Shown: positions 1-10,711, numbered from the stretch's first letter. The stretch: DNA of 64,000 nt from Phytohabitans houttuyneae (GCF_011764425.1 NZ_BLPF01000004.1:942001-1006000), one strand, 5' to 3'. Numbers and translations: made by a program. The notes: generated by a model from the sequence alone, not told the origin.

Positions 1-86
1 TATTCCGCGACGAATGAGGCTTGCATGACGAAATGGGCGGTTGCCGCCGCTTCCACGGCTGCAACCGCCCGGAAATCCGGCTGTTA

Positions 87-626
87 TCAGGGCAGTACGC
101 GTGTCCAGATGTTGGTGGCGAGCGGCCCGTGGGTCAGGCTTGTCCGCTCCAGCCGCACGTTGTCGCCGCCCGGCCGCTCGAAGAGCCGGGTGCCGTCACC
201 GAGCAGCACCGGCGCGACGCAGACCAGGACCTCGTCCGGCAGGCCGGCGTCGAGGCAGGCCCGCGCGGTGTTGGCGCCGAGGATGTTGACGTACTTGTCT
301 CCGGCCGCCTCCTTGGCCGCCGCGACCGCGCGCTCCAGGTCGTCCATGAAGACCACGCTGGGCACCGGCTCGGCCGGGACCTGGTGGGTGAGCACGAACG
401 TCGGGCCGTCCCACGCGCCGCCGAAGGCGCCTTCGTTTTCGGTGCCCTTGTTGGGGTCGTCGCCCTCGAACGTGCGCCGGCCGACCAGCAGCGCGCCGAT
501 GCGGTGGACAAGGTCGTCCATGTCCGGGTTGGGCCCGAAGTACGGCTTCAGCCAGGACATGTCGCCGCCGTGCCCGGCGATGAAACCGTCCAGCGACATT
601 GTCGCCGCGTAGAGCATCTTGGCCAT
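87..626 (-). CDS. Dihydrofolate reductase-fold (RibD C-terminal) family protein
   Basis: A 179-aa protein. The start MAKMLYAATMSLDGFIAG is the usual opening of the RibD C-terminal/DHFR-like family, and the body keeps the LLVGRRTFEG segment and the late VLLGDGTRLFE segment found in these small stand-alone reductases. The family uses NAD(P)H, but the substrate of single-domain members is generally unknown, so a folate or riboflavin role is not claimed. It is read in the same direction as the ECF sigma factor gene at 725-1705, with about 98 bp between them. Genes of this family are often found near ECF sigma factors in actinobacteria, so the two may be linked (inference). The family call is firm and the function is open. 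Confidence 0.85.
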   Translation of the reverse strand: MAKMLYAATMSLDGFIAGHGGDMSWLKPYFGPNPDMDDLVHRIGALLVGRRTFEGDDPNKGTENEGAFGGAWDGPTFVLTHQVPAEPVPSVVFMDDLERAVAAAKEAAGDKYVNILGANTARACLDAGLPDEVLVCVAPVLLGDGTRLFERPGGDNVRLERTSLTHGPLATNIWTRVLP

Positions 627-724
627 GAGCTGCCTCTTTCCCTCAAGTGACTCCTACACCCGTTGAGACGCCGGCCGCCGGAAAACTCATCGGCGGGCTT
701 CTCAGAGGGGAATCGGTGGGCCTC

Positions 725-1705
725 TCACAGGGAGTCGGGCAGTCCGAACGCGGCGAACAGGCCGGTGTCGTGGAAAGCGCTGATCTCGGCGATCCGGCCG
801 TCCGCCACCCGGAGCACCCCGATCGCAAACGCCTTGTACGTGTCGTCGCCGGGCGCGCACACGTACGAGGCCACGGCCGGCATGCCGTTGGCGGCGACCG
901 GCACCACGCGGAACCGGCCGATGTAGTAAGGAAGCGCCGGGTCCCAGCTCGCCCGGAGTGTGGCGAGCACCGTGTCCCGGCCGGCGAACCACATCGGCCA
1001 CGGCGGCATGACCGCGCGGATGTCCTCGGCCATCAGGTCGGCCAGCGCGTCGAGGTCGGCCCGCTCGACCGCCTCCACGTAGCGGCGGACGACGGCCAGC
1101 TCCTCCTCGGTCGGGCCGAGCGGGTGCGTCCACTCCAGCCGGTGCTCGGGCAGGTGCTCGCGGAGCGTCGCGCGGGCCCGCTGCAGGGCGCTGTTGGTCG
1201 AGGCGACGCTGGCGTCGAGCGCGGACGCGGCCTCCTTCGCCGACCAGCCGAGCACGTCGCGCAGGATCAGCGTGGCCCGCTGGCGGGGTGGCAGGTGCTG
1301 GATGGCGACAAGGAACGCGAGCTCCATCGTCTCGCGGGTGACGGCCACGGAGTCCGGCTCCGCCTCGACCGGCGCGGCCCGGTCCGGAAACGGCTGCAGC
1401 CACGGGATGTCGGCGCGCGGTGGCAGGTCGGCGTCCGGGCCGGAGGGCGGCCCGAGGTCCTGCGGCAGCACGCGGCGGCCGCGGCCGCGCAGCGTGTCGA
1501 GGCAGGCGTTGGTGGCGATCCGGTACAGCCAGGCCCGCAGCGAGGAGCGACCGGCGAAGCCGTCCCGCCCTTTCCAGGCCCGCAGGAACGTCTCCTGCAC
1601 GAGGTCTTCGGCCTCGTCGTACGAGCCGAGCATCCGGTAGCAGTGCACGCGCAACTCCCGGCGGTGCCGCTCCACCAACTCCGCGAACGCGGACTCCTCG
1701 CCCAT
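725..1705 (-). CDS. ECF sigma factor with C-terminal SnoaL-like domain (SigG/ECF56 type)
   Basis: A 326-aa RNA polymerase sigma factor. Region 2 is near the N terminus (FAELVERHRRELRVHCYRML, then DEAEDLVQETFLRAWKG). Region 4 follows at roughly residues 130-180 with an HTH that includes LGWSAKEAASALDASVASTN. The last 120 residues (VRRYVEAVERADLDALADLM onward) are a SnoaL/NTF2-like domain, which in this ECF class is thought to modulate activity in place of an anti-sigma factor. The open frame runs further upstream on the minus strand, but ATG at 1705 gives the family N terminus MGEESAFAELVERH. It is divergent from the ECF gene at 1737, with 31 bp between starts, so the two promoters must overlap or lie inside the coding regions. 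The target genes are not known. Confidence 0.88.
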   Translation of the reverse strand: MGEESAFAELVERHRRELRVHCYRMLGSYDEAEDLVQETFLRAWKGRDGFAGRSSLRAWLYRIATNACLDTLRGRGRRVLPQDLGPPSGPDADLPPRADIPWLQPFPDRAAPVEAEPDSVAVTRETMELAFLVAIQHLPPRQRATLILRDVLGWSAKEAASALDASVASTNSALQRARATLREHLPEHRLEWTHPLGPTEEELAVVRRYVEAVERADLDALADLMAEDIRAVMPPWPMWFAGRDTVLATLRASWDPALPYYIGRFRVVPVAANGMPAVASYVCAPGDDTYKAFAIGVLRVADGRIAEISAFHDTGLFAAFGLPDSL

Positions 1706-1736
1706 ACCGGGAACGCTACGTGGTTGTATCGGGGGC

Positions 1737-2981
1737 GTGGCTGGTACTGACGTCAAGCGGGTGGTGGAGGCGGTCTGGCGGATCGAGGCGCCGCGGCTGA
1801 TCGCGGGCCTCGCGCGGATGACGCACGACGTCGGCCTCGCCGAGGAGCTGGCGCAGGACGCGCTCGTCGCCGCGCTGGAGCAGTGGCCGGTCTCGGGCGT
1901 ACCGGATAATCCGGGCGCGTGGCTGATGGCCGTCTCCAAGCGGCGCGCGATCGACCACTTCCGCCGGCGCGAGCGCTTCGACCGCAAGGTCGAGGAGCTG
2001 GGGCGGGACCTTCCGGCCGCGCACACGCCCGACTTCGACGCGGCCGTCGAGGACATCGGCGACGACATGCTGCGCCTTGTCTTCACGGCGTGCCACCCGG
2101 TGCTCTCGACGGAGGCGCGGGTCGCGCTGACGCTGAAGGTGCTGGGCGGCCTGACCACCGAGGAGATCGCGCGGGCATACCTCGTCTCCGAGTCGACGGT
2201 CGCGCAGCGCATCGTGCGGGCGAAGCGGACGCTGGCCGAGAAGAAGGTGCCGTTCGAGGTGCCGAGCGGCGCGGAGCTGCCGGCCCGCCTGGCTTCCGTG
2301 CTCGAAGTGATCTATCTCATTTTCAACGAGGGCTACACCGCGACCGCAGGTGAGGACTGGATGCGGCCTGCGCTGTGCGAAGACGCGCTGCGACTCGGCC
2401 GGATCGTCGCCGAGCTGATGCCGCGCGAGTCCGAGGTGCACGGTCTGGTGGCACTGATGGAGATCCAGCAGTCGCGGTCGGCGGCGCGGGTCGGCCCGTC
2501 CGGCGAGCCGGTGTTGCTGATGGAGCAAAACCGGACTCGCTGGAACCGGCTGCTCATCCACCGTGGACTGGCCGCACTGGAGCGGGCCGAAAAGCTCGGC
2601 GGCGCACAAGGTCCTTACGCGTTGCAGGCCGCGATAGCCGCGGTACACGCGCGGGCGGGCACCGCCGAAGAGACCGACTTTGTCCGGATGGCCGCGCTTT
2701 ACGAGCAGCTCGCAGTGGTCACGCCTTCACCGATCGTCGAGCTCAACCGCGCGGTCGCGGTGGCGATGGCGTACGGGCCGGAGGAGGGACTCAAGCTCGT
2801 CGACGAGCTGATGACCGAGCCGGCGCTCAAGGACTACCACCTGTTGCCGAGCGTGCGCGGTGACCTGCTGGCAAGGCTGGGGCGCAAGGAGGAGGCGGGC
2901 GCGGAGCTTACCCGTGCGGCCGGTCTCACCCGAAACGCACGCGAGCGTGAGCTGCTGCTGGATCGCGCACGGGCTTTGTAA
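1737..2981 (+). CDS. ECF sigma factor with DUF6596/TPR-like C-terminal extension (ECF42 type)
   Basis: A 414-aa sigma factor starting at GTG 1737. Region 2 is seen at residues 1-75 (WRIEAPRLIAGLARMTHDVG, then ELAQDALVAALEQWP). Region 4 follows at about 110-165 (LRLVFTACHPVLS, TTEEIARAYLVSESTVAQRI). A helical extension of about 230 residues contains the diagnostic YLIFNEGYTAT motif and TPR-like repeats (APLAL-type helices ending in TRAAGLTRNARERELLL). In ECF42 factors this extension replaces an anti-sigma factor and is needed for activity. These genes are usually accompanied by DGPF/YCII-like genes; none is next to this one, although a RibD-like gene lies on the far side of the partner sigma gene. 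No obvious Shine-Dalgarno site precedes the start. Confidence 0.9.
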   Translation: MAGTDVKRVVEAVWRIEAPRLIAGLARMTHDVGLAEELAQDALVAALEQWPVSGVPDNPGAWLMAVSKRRAIDHFRRRERFDRKVEELGRDLPAAHTPDFDAAVEDIGDDMLRLVFTACHPVLSTEARVALTLKVLGGLTTEEIARAYLVSESTVAQRIVRAKRTLAEKKVPFEVPSGAELPARLASVLEVIYLIFNEGYTATAGEDWMRPALCEDALRLGRIVAELMPRESEVHGLVALMEIQQSRSAARVGPSGEPVLLMEQNRTRWNRLLIHRGLAALERAEKLGGAQGPYALQAAIAAVHARAGTAEETDFVRMAALYEQLAVVTPSPIVELNRAVAVAMAYGPEEGLKLVDELMTEPALKDYHLLPSVRGDLLARLGRKEEAGAELTRAAGLTRNARERELLLDRARAL

Positions 2982-3034
2982 ACTCTGTGTCCCGAGGGCG
3001 ACATCTGATTGTGTGAATCAGTACCATCGGGCGC

Positions 3035-4108
3035 ATGTCACGGGGTCCCCTGTTTGCCGAGCCAGACTCCACGCAGTTGCTGGAGATTCCGGAAGAAACG
3101 CCGCCATCGAAGCATAAGACGCGTAAGGGGCGGCGTGGCCGGAAGATTCTCCTCATCGTGCTTCTCGTGCTCGCGCTCATCAGTGGCGGTGGCCTCATCG
3201 CCGGCGGGCTCTACTACCGCTCCGTCGAGGGCAGCATCGAGCGGGTGGACGCGTTCCAGGACGTGCCCGAGGCGTCGCGGCCGGAAAAGGTTGCGACAGA
3301 TGCCAAAAACATGCTCATTCTGGGCAGTGACACCCGCGATCCGGAAAACACCGGCGGTTCCCGCAGCGACACGATCATCCTGGCGCACATGCCGAAGGGT
3401 CGGGGGAGCGCGCAGCTGATCTCGATCCCGCGTGACACCTGGGTCTTCGTGCCGAAGTCGAAGGACGGGCGGCACGGCGGGCGCGAGGCGAAGATAAACG
3501 CGGCTTTCGCGTGGGGTGGCATCCCGCTGACCGTGCAGACCGTGGAGAAGTACACGGGCGTGCGCATCGATAATGTGGCAATTGTCGATTTCGCCGGATT
3601 CCAGGAAATCGTGGACGCGCTCGGTGGCGTGGACATCACTGTGGAGAAGGCGTTCACCTCGACCCACTCGCTGCTCCCGGGCGGGCGTCGCGAGTTTCCG
3701 GCGGGCAAGCAGACGATGGACGGGGCGATGGCCCTGGACTACGCGCGTGAGCGCTACGCCTTCGCCGACGGCGACTTCGCCCGGATCCGGCACCAGCAGC
3801 AGGTCATCAAGGCGATCCTGGACAAGGCGGCGTCGGGCGGCACGCTGGCCAACCCGGCCCGGCTCAACTCGTTCCTGCGCGCCACCGCCGACGCGGTCTC
3901 GGTCGACGAGACGTTCAGCATCTTCGACACCGCCACCGAGATGCGCCACCTGCGCAGCGGCAACCTGACGTTCATCACCAACCCCACCACGGGCACCGGA
4001 CGCAAGGGCTCGGAGAGTGTCGTGCTCGACGATCCGGAAAAGGTCAAGGCGCTGTACGAGGCCGTGCGGCGGGACGCGGTCCCGGAGATCCTCGCGGCGG
4101 CGAAGTAG
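3035..4108 (+). CDS. LytR-CpsA-Psr (LCP) family cell-wall polymer ligase
   Basis: A 357-aa type II membrane protein: a basic cytoplasmic tail (KHKTRKGRRGRK), one membrane helix at about residues 37-60, then an extracellular LCP domain. The domain shows NMLILGSDTRD, the SRSDTIILAHM motif, LISIPRDTWVFVP, INAAFAWGG and the later arginine-rich YARERYAFADGDFARIRHQQ. LCP enzymes transfer polyprenyl-phosphate-linked polymers (teichoic acid, arabinogalactan, capsule) to peptidoglycan. It is 39 bp upstream of the polyprenyl-phosphate sugar transferase and opens the glycosyltransferase cluster, so it probably attaches the polymer made by that cluster (inference). Length is normal for a single-domain LCP protein. 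Confidence 0.9.
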   Translation: MSRGPLFAEPDSTQLLEIPEETPPSKHKTRKGRRGRKILLIVLLVLALISGGGLIAGGLYYRSVEGSIERVDAFQDVPEASRPEKVATDAKNMLILGSDTRDPENTGGSRSDTIILAHMPKGRGSAQLISIPRDTWVFVPKSKDGRHGGREAKINAAFAWGGIPLTVQTVEKYTGVRIDNVAIVDFAGFQEIVDALGGVDITVEKAFTSTHSLLPGGRREFPAGKQTMDGAMALDYARERYAFADGDFARIRHQQQVIKAILDKAASGGTLANPARLNSFLRATADAVSVDETFSIFDTATEMRHLRSGNLTFITNPTTGTGRKGSESVVLDDPEKVKALYEAVRRDAVPEILAAAK

Positions 4109-4147
4109 GAGGCCAGGTCGTAACTGCTGTGTATTTCGGGGGATACC

Positions 4148-5713
<1,566 letters not shown>

Positions 5714-5721
5714 GCACCCGT

Positions 5722-5736
5722 CCCGCTGGCAGCGGG
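5722..5736 (+). terminator. Short hairpin after the sugar transferase gene
   Basis: Perfect 7-bp inverted repeat CCCGCTG-g-CAGCGGG, 9 bp after the sugar transferase stop and about 50 bp before the next start. There is no T-run and the loop is one base, so it may be only a weak terminator or an mRNA processing or stabilising structure. Confidence 0.3.
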
Positions 5737-5787
5737 TCTATCCTCTCCACAGCGCGCTGGCGGCCATGACGAGCCCGAAAGAGACAC

Positions 5788-6975
5788 GTGACGACCACAC
5801 CCATTCTGGTACTGGGAACCGCTGAGTGGAGTTCCCCGATCGCCACCAACCAGCACTACGTCGTGCGGGAGCTGGCGCGCGACCACGGCGTGCATTTCGT
5901 GGAGTCCCTCGGCCTGCGCCGGGTGCGGCTCGACGCCAAAGACCTGCGGCGCATCGGCCGCCGGTTGCGCAACTCGGTGGGTGGCCGGGACACGACGGCG
6001 TACCGGCCGGTGCCGGACGGGGCGAAGGTGATCTCGCCGCTCGTGGTGCCGCTGCACCGCGCGCCGACCCGCGTGCCCAACCGGCTGCTGCTGGAGCGGG
6101 CGGTCGCTGACTGGCGGCACAGTCCCGGGCCGCGGTTGCTGTGGACGTTCACCCCGGTGACGTACGGGTTGGAGCGGCATGCCGACGCCACCGTGTACCA
6201 CTGCGTCGACATCCTCGGCGCGTTTCCGGGCATCGACGCCAAGGCGGTGGCCGCGGGAGAGCGAAACCTCGCCACCAGGGCCAGCCTCGCGATCGCGACA
6301 AGCTCGGCGGTCGCCGCACACCTGGATCAGATGGGTTTCCCGGACGTGCTGACCCTGCCCAACGTGGCCGACGTCGACGTCTTCTCCGCCGCTGTGCGGC
6401 CGGCCGCACAGCGGCGACCCGCCGCGATCTTCGCCGGCAACCTCTCGCCGCACAAGCTCGACTTTCCGCTGCTGCGCGCGCTCGCGGAGGCGTTGCGGGG
6501 CCAGGGTGAGCTGCTGCTGGCAGGGCCGGTGGCCGCCGGCGGTGGCGGCTTCGACCGCGAGCTGGCGGAGCTGACCGCGCTCGGCGCCCGGCATCTCGGC
6601 GTGCTCACGCTCGACAAGCTCGCCACCGTGCTCGGCGAGTGCACCGTTGGCCTGATCCCGTACGCGGCGAACGCGTACACGGCCGGGGTCAGCCCGCTCA
6701 AGTGCTACGAGTACCTGTCCGCCGGCCTGCGCGTGGTGAGCACGCCGATACCGGAGGTCGTGCGCGCCGCCACCGGTACAGGTTCGATCGACGTCGCCGA
6801 CACGGTCGACGACTTCGTCGCGACGGTGCTCAAGGCACTGCCGCCCGGCACCGACGCCGACATCCAGGGGCGGCTCGACGGGGCCCGCCCGTTCGGCTGG
6901 GCACATCGCGGCGAGCGGCTGCGCGAGATCGCCGCCACCGCGCTGACGGCGGTGGACGGGACGCGCCGTGGCTGA
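5788..6975 (+). CDS. GT4-type glycosyltransferase
   Basis: A 395-aa soluble protein starting at GTG 5788. The N-terminal Rossmann-like half begins ILVLGTAEWSSPIATNQHY. The C-terminal half has the GT-B donor-site signature, with IFAGNLSPHKLDF and later SPLKCYEYLSAGLRVVSTP, whose YEYLSAGLRVV carries the family Glu. It is a retaining GT-B fold transferase that would use a nucleotide sugar. Its last codons overlap the start of the polymerase gene by 8 bp, so the two are probably translationally coupled. Donor and acceptor are unknown. Confidence 0.85.
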   Translation: MTTTPILVLGTAEWSSPIATNQHYVVRELARDHGVHFVESLGLRRVRLDAKDLRRIGRRLRNSVGGRDTTAYRPVPDGAKVISPLVVPLHRAPTRVPNRLLLERAVADWRHSPGPRLLWTFTPVTYGLERHADATVYHCVDILGAFPGIDAKAVAAGERNLATRASLAIATSSAVAAHLDQMGFPDVLTLPNVADVDVFSAAVRPAAQRRPAAIFAGNLSPHKLDFPLLRALAEALRGQGELLLAGPVAAGGGGFDRELAELTALGARHLGVLTLDKLATVLGECTVGLIPYAANAYTAGVSPLKCYEYLSAGLRVVSTPIPEVVRAATGTGSIDVADTVDDFVATVLKALPPGTDADIQGRLDGARPFGWAHRGERLREIAATALTAVDGTRRG

Positions 6976-8428
6976 GCCGCTTCGCAAGGCCGCCGGTGCG
7001 CTGGCCGGCCGGTCGCCGGCGCTCGCCGCGGGCGCCCTCTTCGTGCTCGCCGTGCCGCAGATCTACCTGCTGCCCGAAGGCCGCATCGACATCGCGCTCA
7101 CCACGGTCGTCACCGGGCTGCTGGCGCCGGGGCTGCTGCTCGTGGTGTGGCGCGGCGCCGGCCGTTCGCTGCTGCGCCTCTGGCTCGTGCGGGTGCTGCT
7201 CGGGCTGATCGCCATCCGGGTGCTCGCGCTGGCCTGGTCACCGGAGCCGCGTTCCGGCCTGCAGCCGATCGTGGTGCTCGGCCAGTTCGCGGTCACGGTC
7301 GCCCTGATGGCGCAGCTGCTGCGGCGTGAGCCCGGCCAGGTGCGGCTGCTGCACTGGCTGTACTGGCCATGGGTGGCGGCGGAGGCGGCGCTCGTCGTGC
7401 TCTTCCGCGTCGCACCCGATGTCGAGGACGGTTTCCTGCGCACGGCCGGCGGCTGGTTCGCCGGGCAGAACACGGTCGGCGCCCTCTTCGGCGAGGGGCG
7501 CAACAACGTGCTGGACGTGGCCAAGTCCGGCGGCGTGTTCGTCAACGCCAACGTGGCCGCGATGTTTCTCGGGGTCAACGGGCTGGCCGCCCTCGCGCTC
7601 GCCGTGGTCACCCGGCAGCGGTGGCTGCGCGTGCTCGGCGTCGCGCTGCTGCTCACGGTGCCGTTCACCGGTTCAAAGTCCGCGACGGTCCTGACCGTGG
7701 CGCTGCCCGCGGCCGCGTTCGGCATCCAGCAGCTGACCCGGGCCGCCGCGCCCGCCGTCCGGCGCCGGCTGCTGGCCGGCTCCTTGATCGGCGGTACCGC
7801 TGTGATCGCGCTGCTGCTGACCGTGAGCGCCGGCCTGCGCGACGCGATGGTGGAGGCGTTCGTGGGCCGCACGATCATCTGGCGGTTCGGTGCCGAGGAG
7901 TTTCGCGAGCATCCCGTCCTCGGGCTGGGCTTCGGCGGCTGGGACGACGGCTTCGGGCCGTACGCGGCGGCGGAAGGGCTGGACCGCAGCTTCCCGCCGC
8001 ACAACGTCCTGCTCGCCGCCTGGGCCAACACGGGCATCGCCGGCCTGCTGCTGTCCGCCGCTTTCTTCGCGCTCGCCGCGTGGCTGTGCGCGCGCCACAT
8101 GTCGCGGCCCGGCGGCGACCGGCGGATGGTGCCTTTCGTGGCGGCCGCGGTCGCGTGGGTCTTCGTGCAGGGCATGGGAGAAAACACCGACCTCTTCGGT
8201 GTGATCCACCTGATCCCGATCCTCTCGCTTCTGATCGCATACCTCATCCGGCCCGCTGGCGAGGAGTCGAAGGACAGTGCCACAAACCACCGTGGGGATT
8301 CTGCGACACCAACAGTTCCTGCCGTCGGAGACCTTCATCGCGAGCCAGGCGGAGGCGCTGCGGAGCTTCCGGCCGCTGTACGTGGCGCGGGACCCGGTGC
8401 CGACCACGAGGAGAGTCGAGTCGCTTAG
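6968..8428 (+). CDS. O-antigen ligase/Wzy-type polymerase membrane protein
   Basis: A 486-aa protein with about ten to twelve membrane helices. The large periplasmic-type loop near residues 285-350 holds the family pattern GLGFGGWDDGFGPYA followed by FPPHNVLLAAWANTGIAGLL; the HN and GLGFGG pair is typical of the O-antigen ligase/polymerase (Wzy_C) superfamily. It probably polymerises or ligates the lipid-linked oligosaccharide made by the neighbouring transferases. The hydrophobic part ends near residue 435. The last 50 residues, from SKDSATN on, are low-complexity and are encoded by DNA that also encodes the N terminus of the next gene in another frame, an overlap of 152 nt. Confidence 0.85.
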   Translation: MAEPLRKAAGALAGRSPALAAGALFVLAVPQIYLLPEGRIDIALTTVVTGLLAPGLLLVVWRGAGRSLLRLWLVRVLLGLIAIRVLALAWSPEPRSGLQPIVVLGQFAVTVALMAQLLRREPGQVRLLHWLYWPWVAAEAALVVLFRVAPDVEDGFLRTAGGWFAGQNTVGALFGEGRNNVLDVAKSGGVFVNANVAAMFLGVNGLAALALAVVTRQRWLRVLGVALLLTVPFTGSKSATVLTVALPAAAFGIQQLTRAAAPAVRRRLLAGSLIGGTAVIALLLTVSAGLRDAMVEAFVGRTIIWRFGAEEFREHPVLGLGFGGWDDGFGPYAAAEGLDRSFPPHNVLLAAWANTGIAGLLLSAAFFALAAWLCARHMSRPGGDRRMVPFVAAAVAWVFVQGMGENTDLFGVIHLIPILSLLIAYLIRPAGEESKDSATNHRGDSATPTVPAVGDLHREPGGGAAELPAAVRGAGPGADHEESRVA

Positions 8429-9395
8429 CGTCGCCGAGTTCGGGCGGCCGGCGCTGCTCGCGTACACGCTGACAGGTCGCGCGCAGCCGCTCGCGGCCGC
8501 CCTCAGCGAGCGCGGGGTCGCCTTGCTGCACGCCCACTTCGGGCCCGAGGGTGCGTACGGCGCGGGTGTGGCAAAGGCGATGGGCGTGCCGCTGGTCACG
8601 ACGCTGCACGGCTTCGACGTGACGGTGACGAAGGCGCGGCTGCTCGCCTCGCGCAAGCCATCCTGGGTGCGGTACGTGTCCGGGCGGGGCGCGCTGTTTC
8701 GCTACGGTGCACGGTTCATCTGCGTCTCCGAGCACATCCGGCGGCGGGCTGTGGAGTGGGGCTACCCGGAGGAGAAGGTGACCGTGCTCCCAATCGGCGT
8801 CGACGTCGACCTGATCGCGCCGGCCGCGACGCCCGAGGTGCCGCGCGTGCTGCACGTGGCCCGGCTTGTCGAGAAGAAGGGCACGGCCGACCTGCTGAAG
8901 GCGTTCGCCGTGGCGGCGCGGGCGGTGCCCGGCGCGGAGCTGGTCGTCATCGGGGAGGGGCCGCTGCGCGAGTCGCTCACCGCGCTCGCGGCCGAGCTCG
9001 GCACCGGCGACTCGGTGCGCTTCCTCGGCGCCCAGCCGTACCCGGAGACGCTGCGCTGGGTGCGCGAGTCGCGGCTGCTCTGCCTGCCGAGCGTGACCGC
9101 GCCCAACGGCGACCAGGAAGGACTGGGGATGGTGCTGCTGGAGGCGGCCGCCACCGGACGGCCGGTGGTCGGCACCGACCACGGCGGCATACCTGAGGCG
9201 GTGGTCGACGGCACCACCGGCTACCTCGTGCCTGAGCACGACGTGACCGCGCTGGCGGACCGCATCGTGACGCTCCTGCGCGACCCGGAGCTGGGCGAGC
9301 GCCTCGGCAAGGCGGGCCGCGACATGGTGGTCGAGCGCTTCAACCTGAGCCGGCAGACCGGAAAGCTCGAAGACCTTTACCGGAGTTTGCTGTGA
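8277..9395 (+). CDS. GT4-type glycosyltransferase (colanic acid/EPS type)
   Basis: A 372-aa transferase beginning at GTG 8277. The N terminus QTTVGILRHQQFLPSETFI is characteristic of EPS/colanic acid GT4 enzymes, which supports this early start despite the 152-nt overlap with the polymerase gene. The acceptor half has LLHAHFGPEGAYGAGVAKAM and LVTTLHGFDVT. The donor half has VLHVARLVEKKGTADLL, VIGEGPLRESL and EGLGMVLLEAAATGRPVVGT, which contains the EX7E motif. It probably adds one sugar to the lipid-linked repeat unit. Donor and acceptor are unknown. Confidence 0.9.
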   Translation: MPQTTVGILRHQQFLPSETFIASQAEALRSFRPLYVARDPVPTTRRVESLSVAEFGRPALLAYTLTGRAQPLAAALSERGVALLHAHFGPEGAYGAGVAKAMGVPLVTTLHGFDVTVTKARLLASRKPSWVRYVSGRGALFRYGARFICVSEHIRRRAVEWGYPEEKVTVLPIGVDVDLIAPAATPEVPRVLHVARLVEKKGTADLLKAFAVAARAVPGAELVVIGEGPLRESLTALAAELGTGDSVRFLGAQPYPETLRWVRESRLLCLPSVTAPNGDQEGLGMVLLEAAATGRPVVGTDHGGIPEAVVDGTTGYLVPEHDVTALADRIVTLLRDPELGERLGKAGRDMVVERFNLSRQTGKLEDLYRSLL

Positions 9396-9516
9396 GGGAG
9401 CGAGTTGGCGCGGCGGCGTCTGGACGGAGCCACCCCGCCGGCGGAGTCGGGGTTTCGGGGTGGCGGAGGAAGACGTCGCCTTCAGCGCCGCACGAGCGAG
9501 CGAACCAGGGGGCACA

Positions 9517-10704
9517 GTGAGCCGGGCGATCCTCGTCTTCTCCCGGGCCACCCCGCACCACCACTCCGGCGGCATGGAGGAGGTCTCGTGGGGCCTGGCC
9601 GCCGAGTGGGCCCGCCTCGGCCGGGAGGTGCGGCTCGTCACCACAGCCCTGCCCGGCGCCGAGGGTCCGTTCAGCGACGCGGGGGTCGAGGTCGTGCCGC
9701 TTTCCGGTACCGCGCCCGGGCGCTACTCCCGCGCCTGGTGGGAGGCGTCCCGGCGGTACTGGACACAGCTTGCCGCCGCGCCGTCCGTGGTGCTGTCGGT
9801 CAGCTCGGCCGCGTACGCGGCGGTGCGTGAGCGCGCCCGCCACCCGCACACGCCCTTCGTGATGCAGGCACACGGCACGTCCGCGATGGAGATCCTGTCC
9901 AAGCTCCGCGCGGCCAGCGTGAAGTACGCGGCCACCGCGCCGAAAAACGCGCTCTGGCTCCTGCGCGACCTGGCCCGCTACCGCGACTTCGACCAGATCG
10001 TCGCGGTCGGTGACCGGGTGTACGACTCGCTGGTCGCCAAGCCGCAGCGCTGGTCGGTCGGTGCCGAGCGGGTCCGCCTCATCCGCAACGGGGTGGCGGC
10101 CGAGGGGCACGCGTTCGCCCCGGCGGCGCGCGAGCGGGTGCGCGCCGAGCACGGCATCGGACCAGACACCGTCGCTGTCGCCTGTGTCGGGCGGTTGCAC
10201 CTGCAGAAGCGGGTCGACCGCGCGCTGCGCACCGCCGCGGCGCTGCGCGCGTCCGGTGACGGCGACAGGTACCGCTTCCTGCTGGTCGGCGACGGTCCGG
10301 ACGAGCAGCGGCTACGGGGCCTCGCGGCCGAGCTGGGGGTCGCTGGCATGGTCGTCTTCACCGGCCGGGCCGACCGCGAGCGGGTCCGCGACTACAACTC
10401 GGCGGCCGACGTGGCACTGGTGACCACGGCCCGCATGGAGGTCGGGCTGCCGCTGGTCGTCCTGGAGGCACTCGCCAACGGACTGCCGTGCGTCGTGCCG
10501 TCGAGCTTCGTCGCCGGTACCTCATGGAAAGGCTTGCATCCGGTGGACGCGGGCGACCCACCGGCCGTGGCCACCGCGCTGGCCGCCGCCACCCGCGGGC
10601 CGCGCGGTGCCGCGAGCCTGCTGCCCGCGGACCTCACCCTCGAGCGGTGCGCCCGCACCTACCTCGACCTGTTCGACGAGCTCGCGCCCGTGGGCCGGGC
10701 CTGA
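9517..10704 (+). CDS. GT4-type glycosyltransferase
   Basis: A 395-aa GT-B transferase. I place the start at GTG 9517, which follows an AGGGGG Shine-Dalgarno site by about 6 nt and gives MSRAILVFSRATPHHHSGGM. The open frame extends 19 codons further up, but without a ribosome site. The HHHSGGMEEVSWGLAAEWA segment is the usual glycine-rich nucleotide-sugar loop. The donor half includes VACVGRLHLQKRVDRALRT, LLVGDGPDEQRLRGLA and LPLVVLEALANGLPCVVP. Its stop is 7 bp before the MurJ-like gene. Substrates are unknown. Confidence 0.88.
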   Translation: MSRAILVFSRATPHHHSGGMEEVSWGLAAEWARLGREVRLVTTALPGAEGPFSDAGVEVVPLSGTAPGRYSRAWWEASRRYWTQLAAAPSVVLSVSSAAYAAVRERARHPHTPFVMQAHGTSAMEILSKLRAASVKYAATAPKNALWLLRDLARYRDFDQIVAVGDRVYDSLVAKPQRWSVGAERVRLIRNGVAAEGHAFAPAARERVRAEHGIGPDTVAVACVGRLHLQKRVDRALRTAAALRASGDGDRYRFLLVGDGPDEQRLRGLAAELGVAGMVVFTGRADRERVRDYNSAADVALVTTARMEVGLPLVVLEALANGLPCVVPSSFVAGTSWKGLHPVDAGDPPAVATALAAATRGPRGAASLLPADLTLERCARTYLDLFDELAPVGRA

Positions 10705-10711
10705 GGGCACG

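Noticed and set aside
641-2648. Long open frames opposite and beside the two ECF genes
   Set aside because: They are read-through frames in high-GC DNA with compositionally biased residues and no family-like sequence; both sigma genes explain the region.
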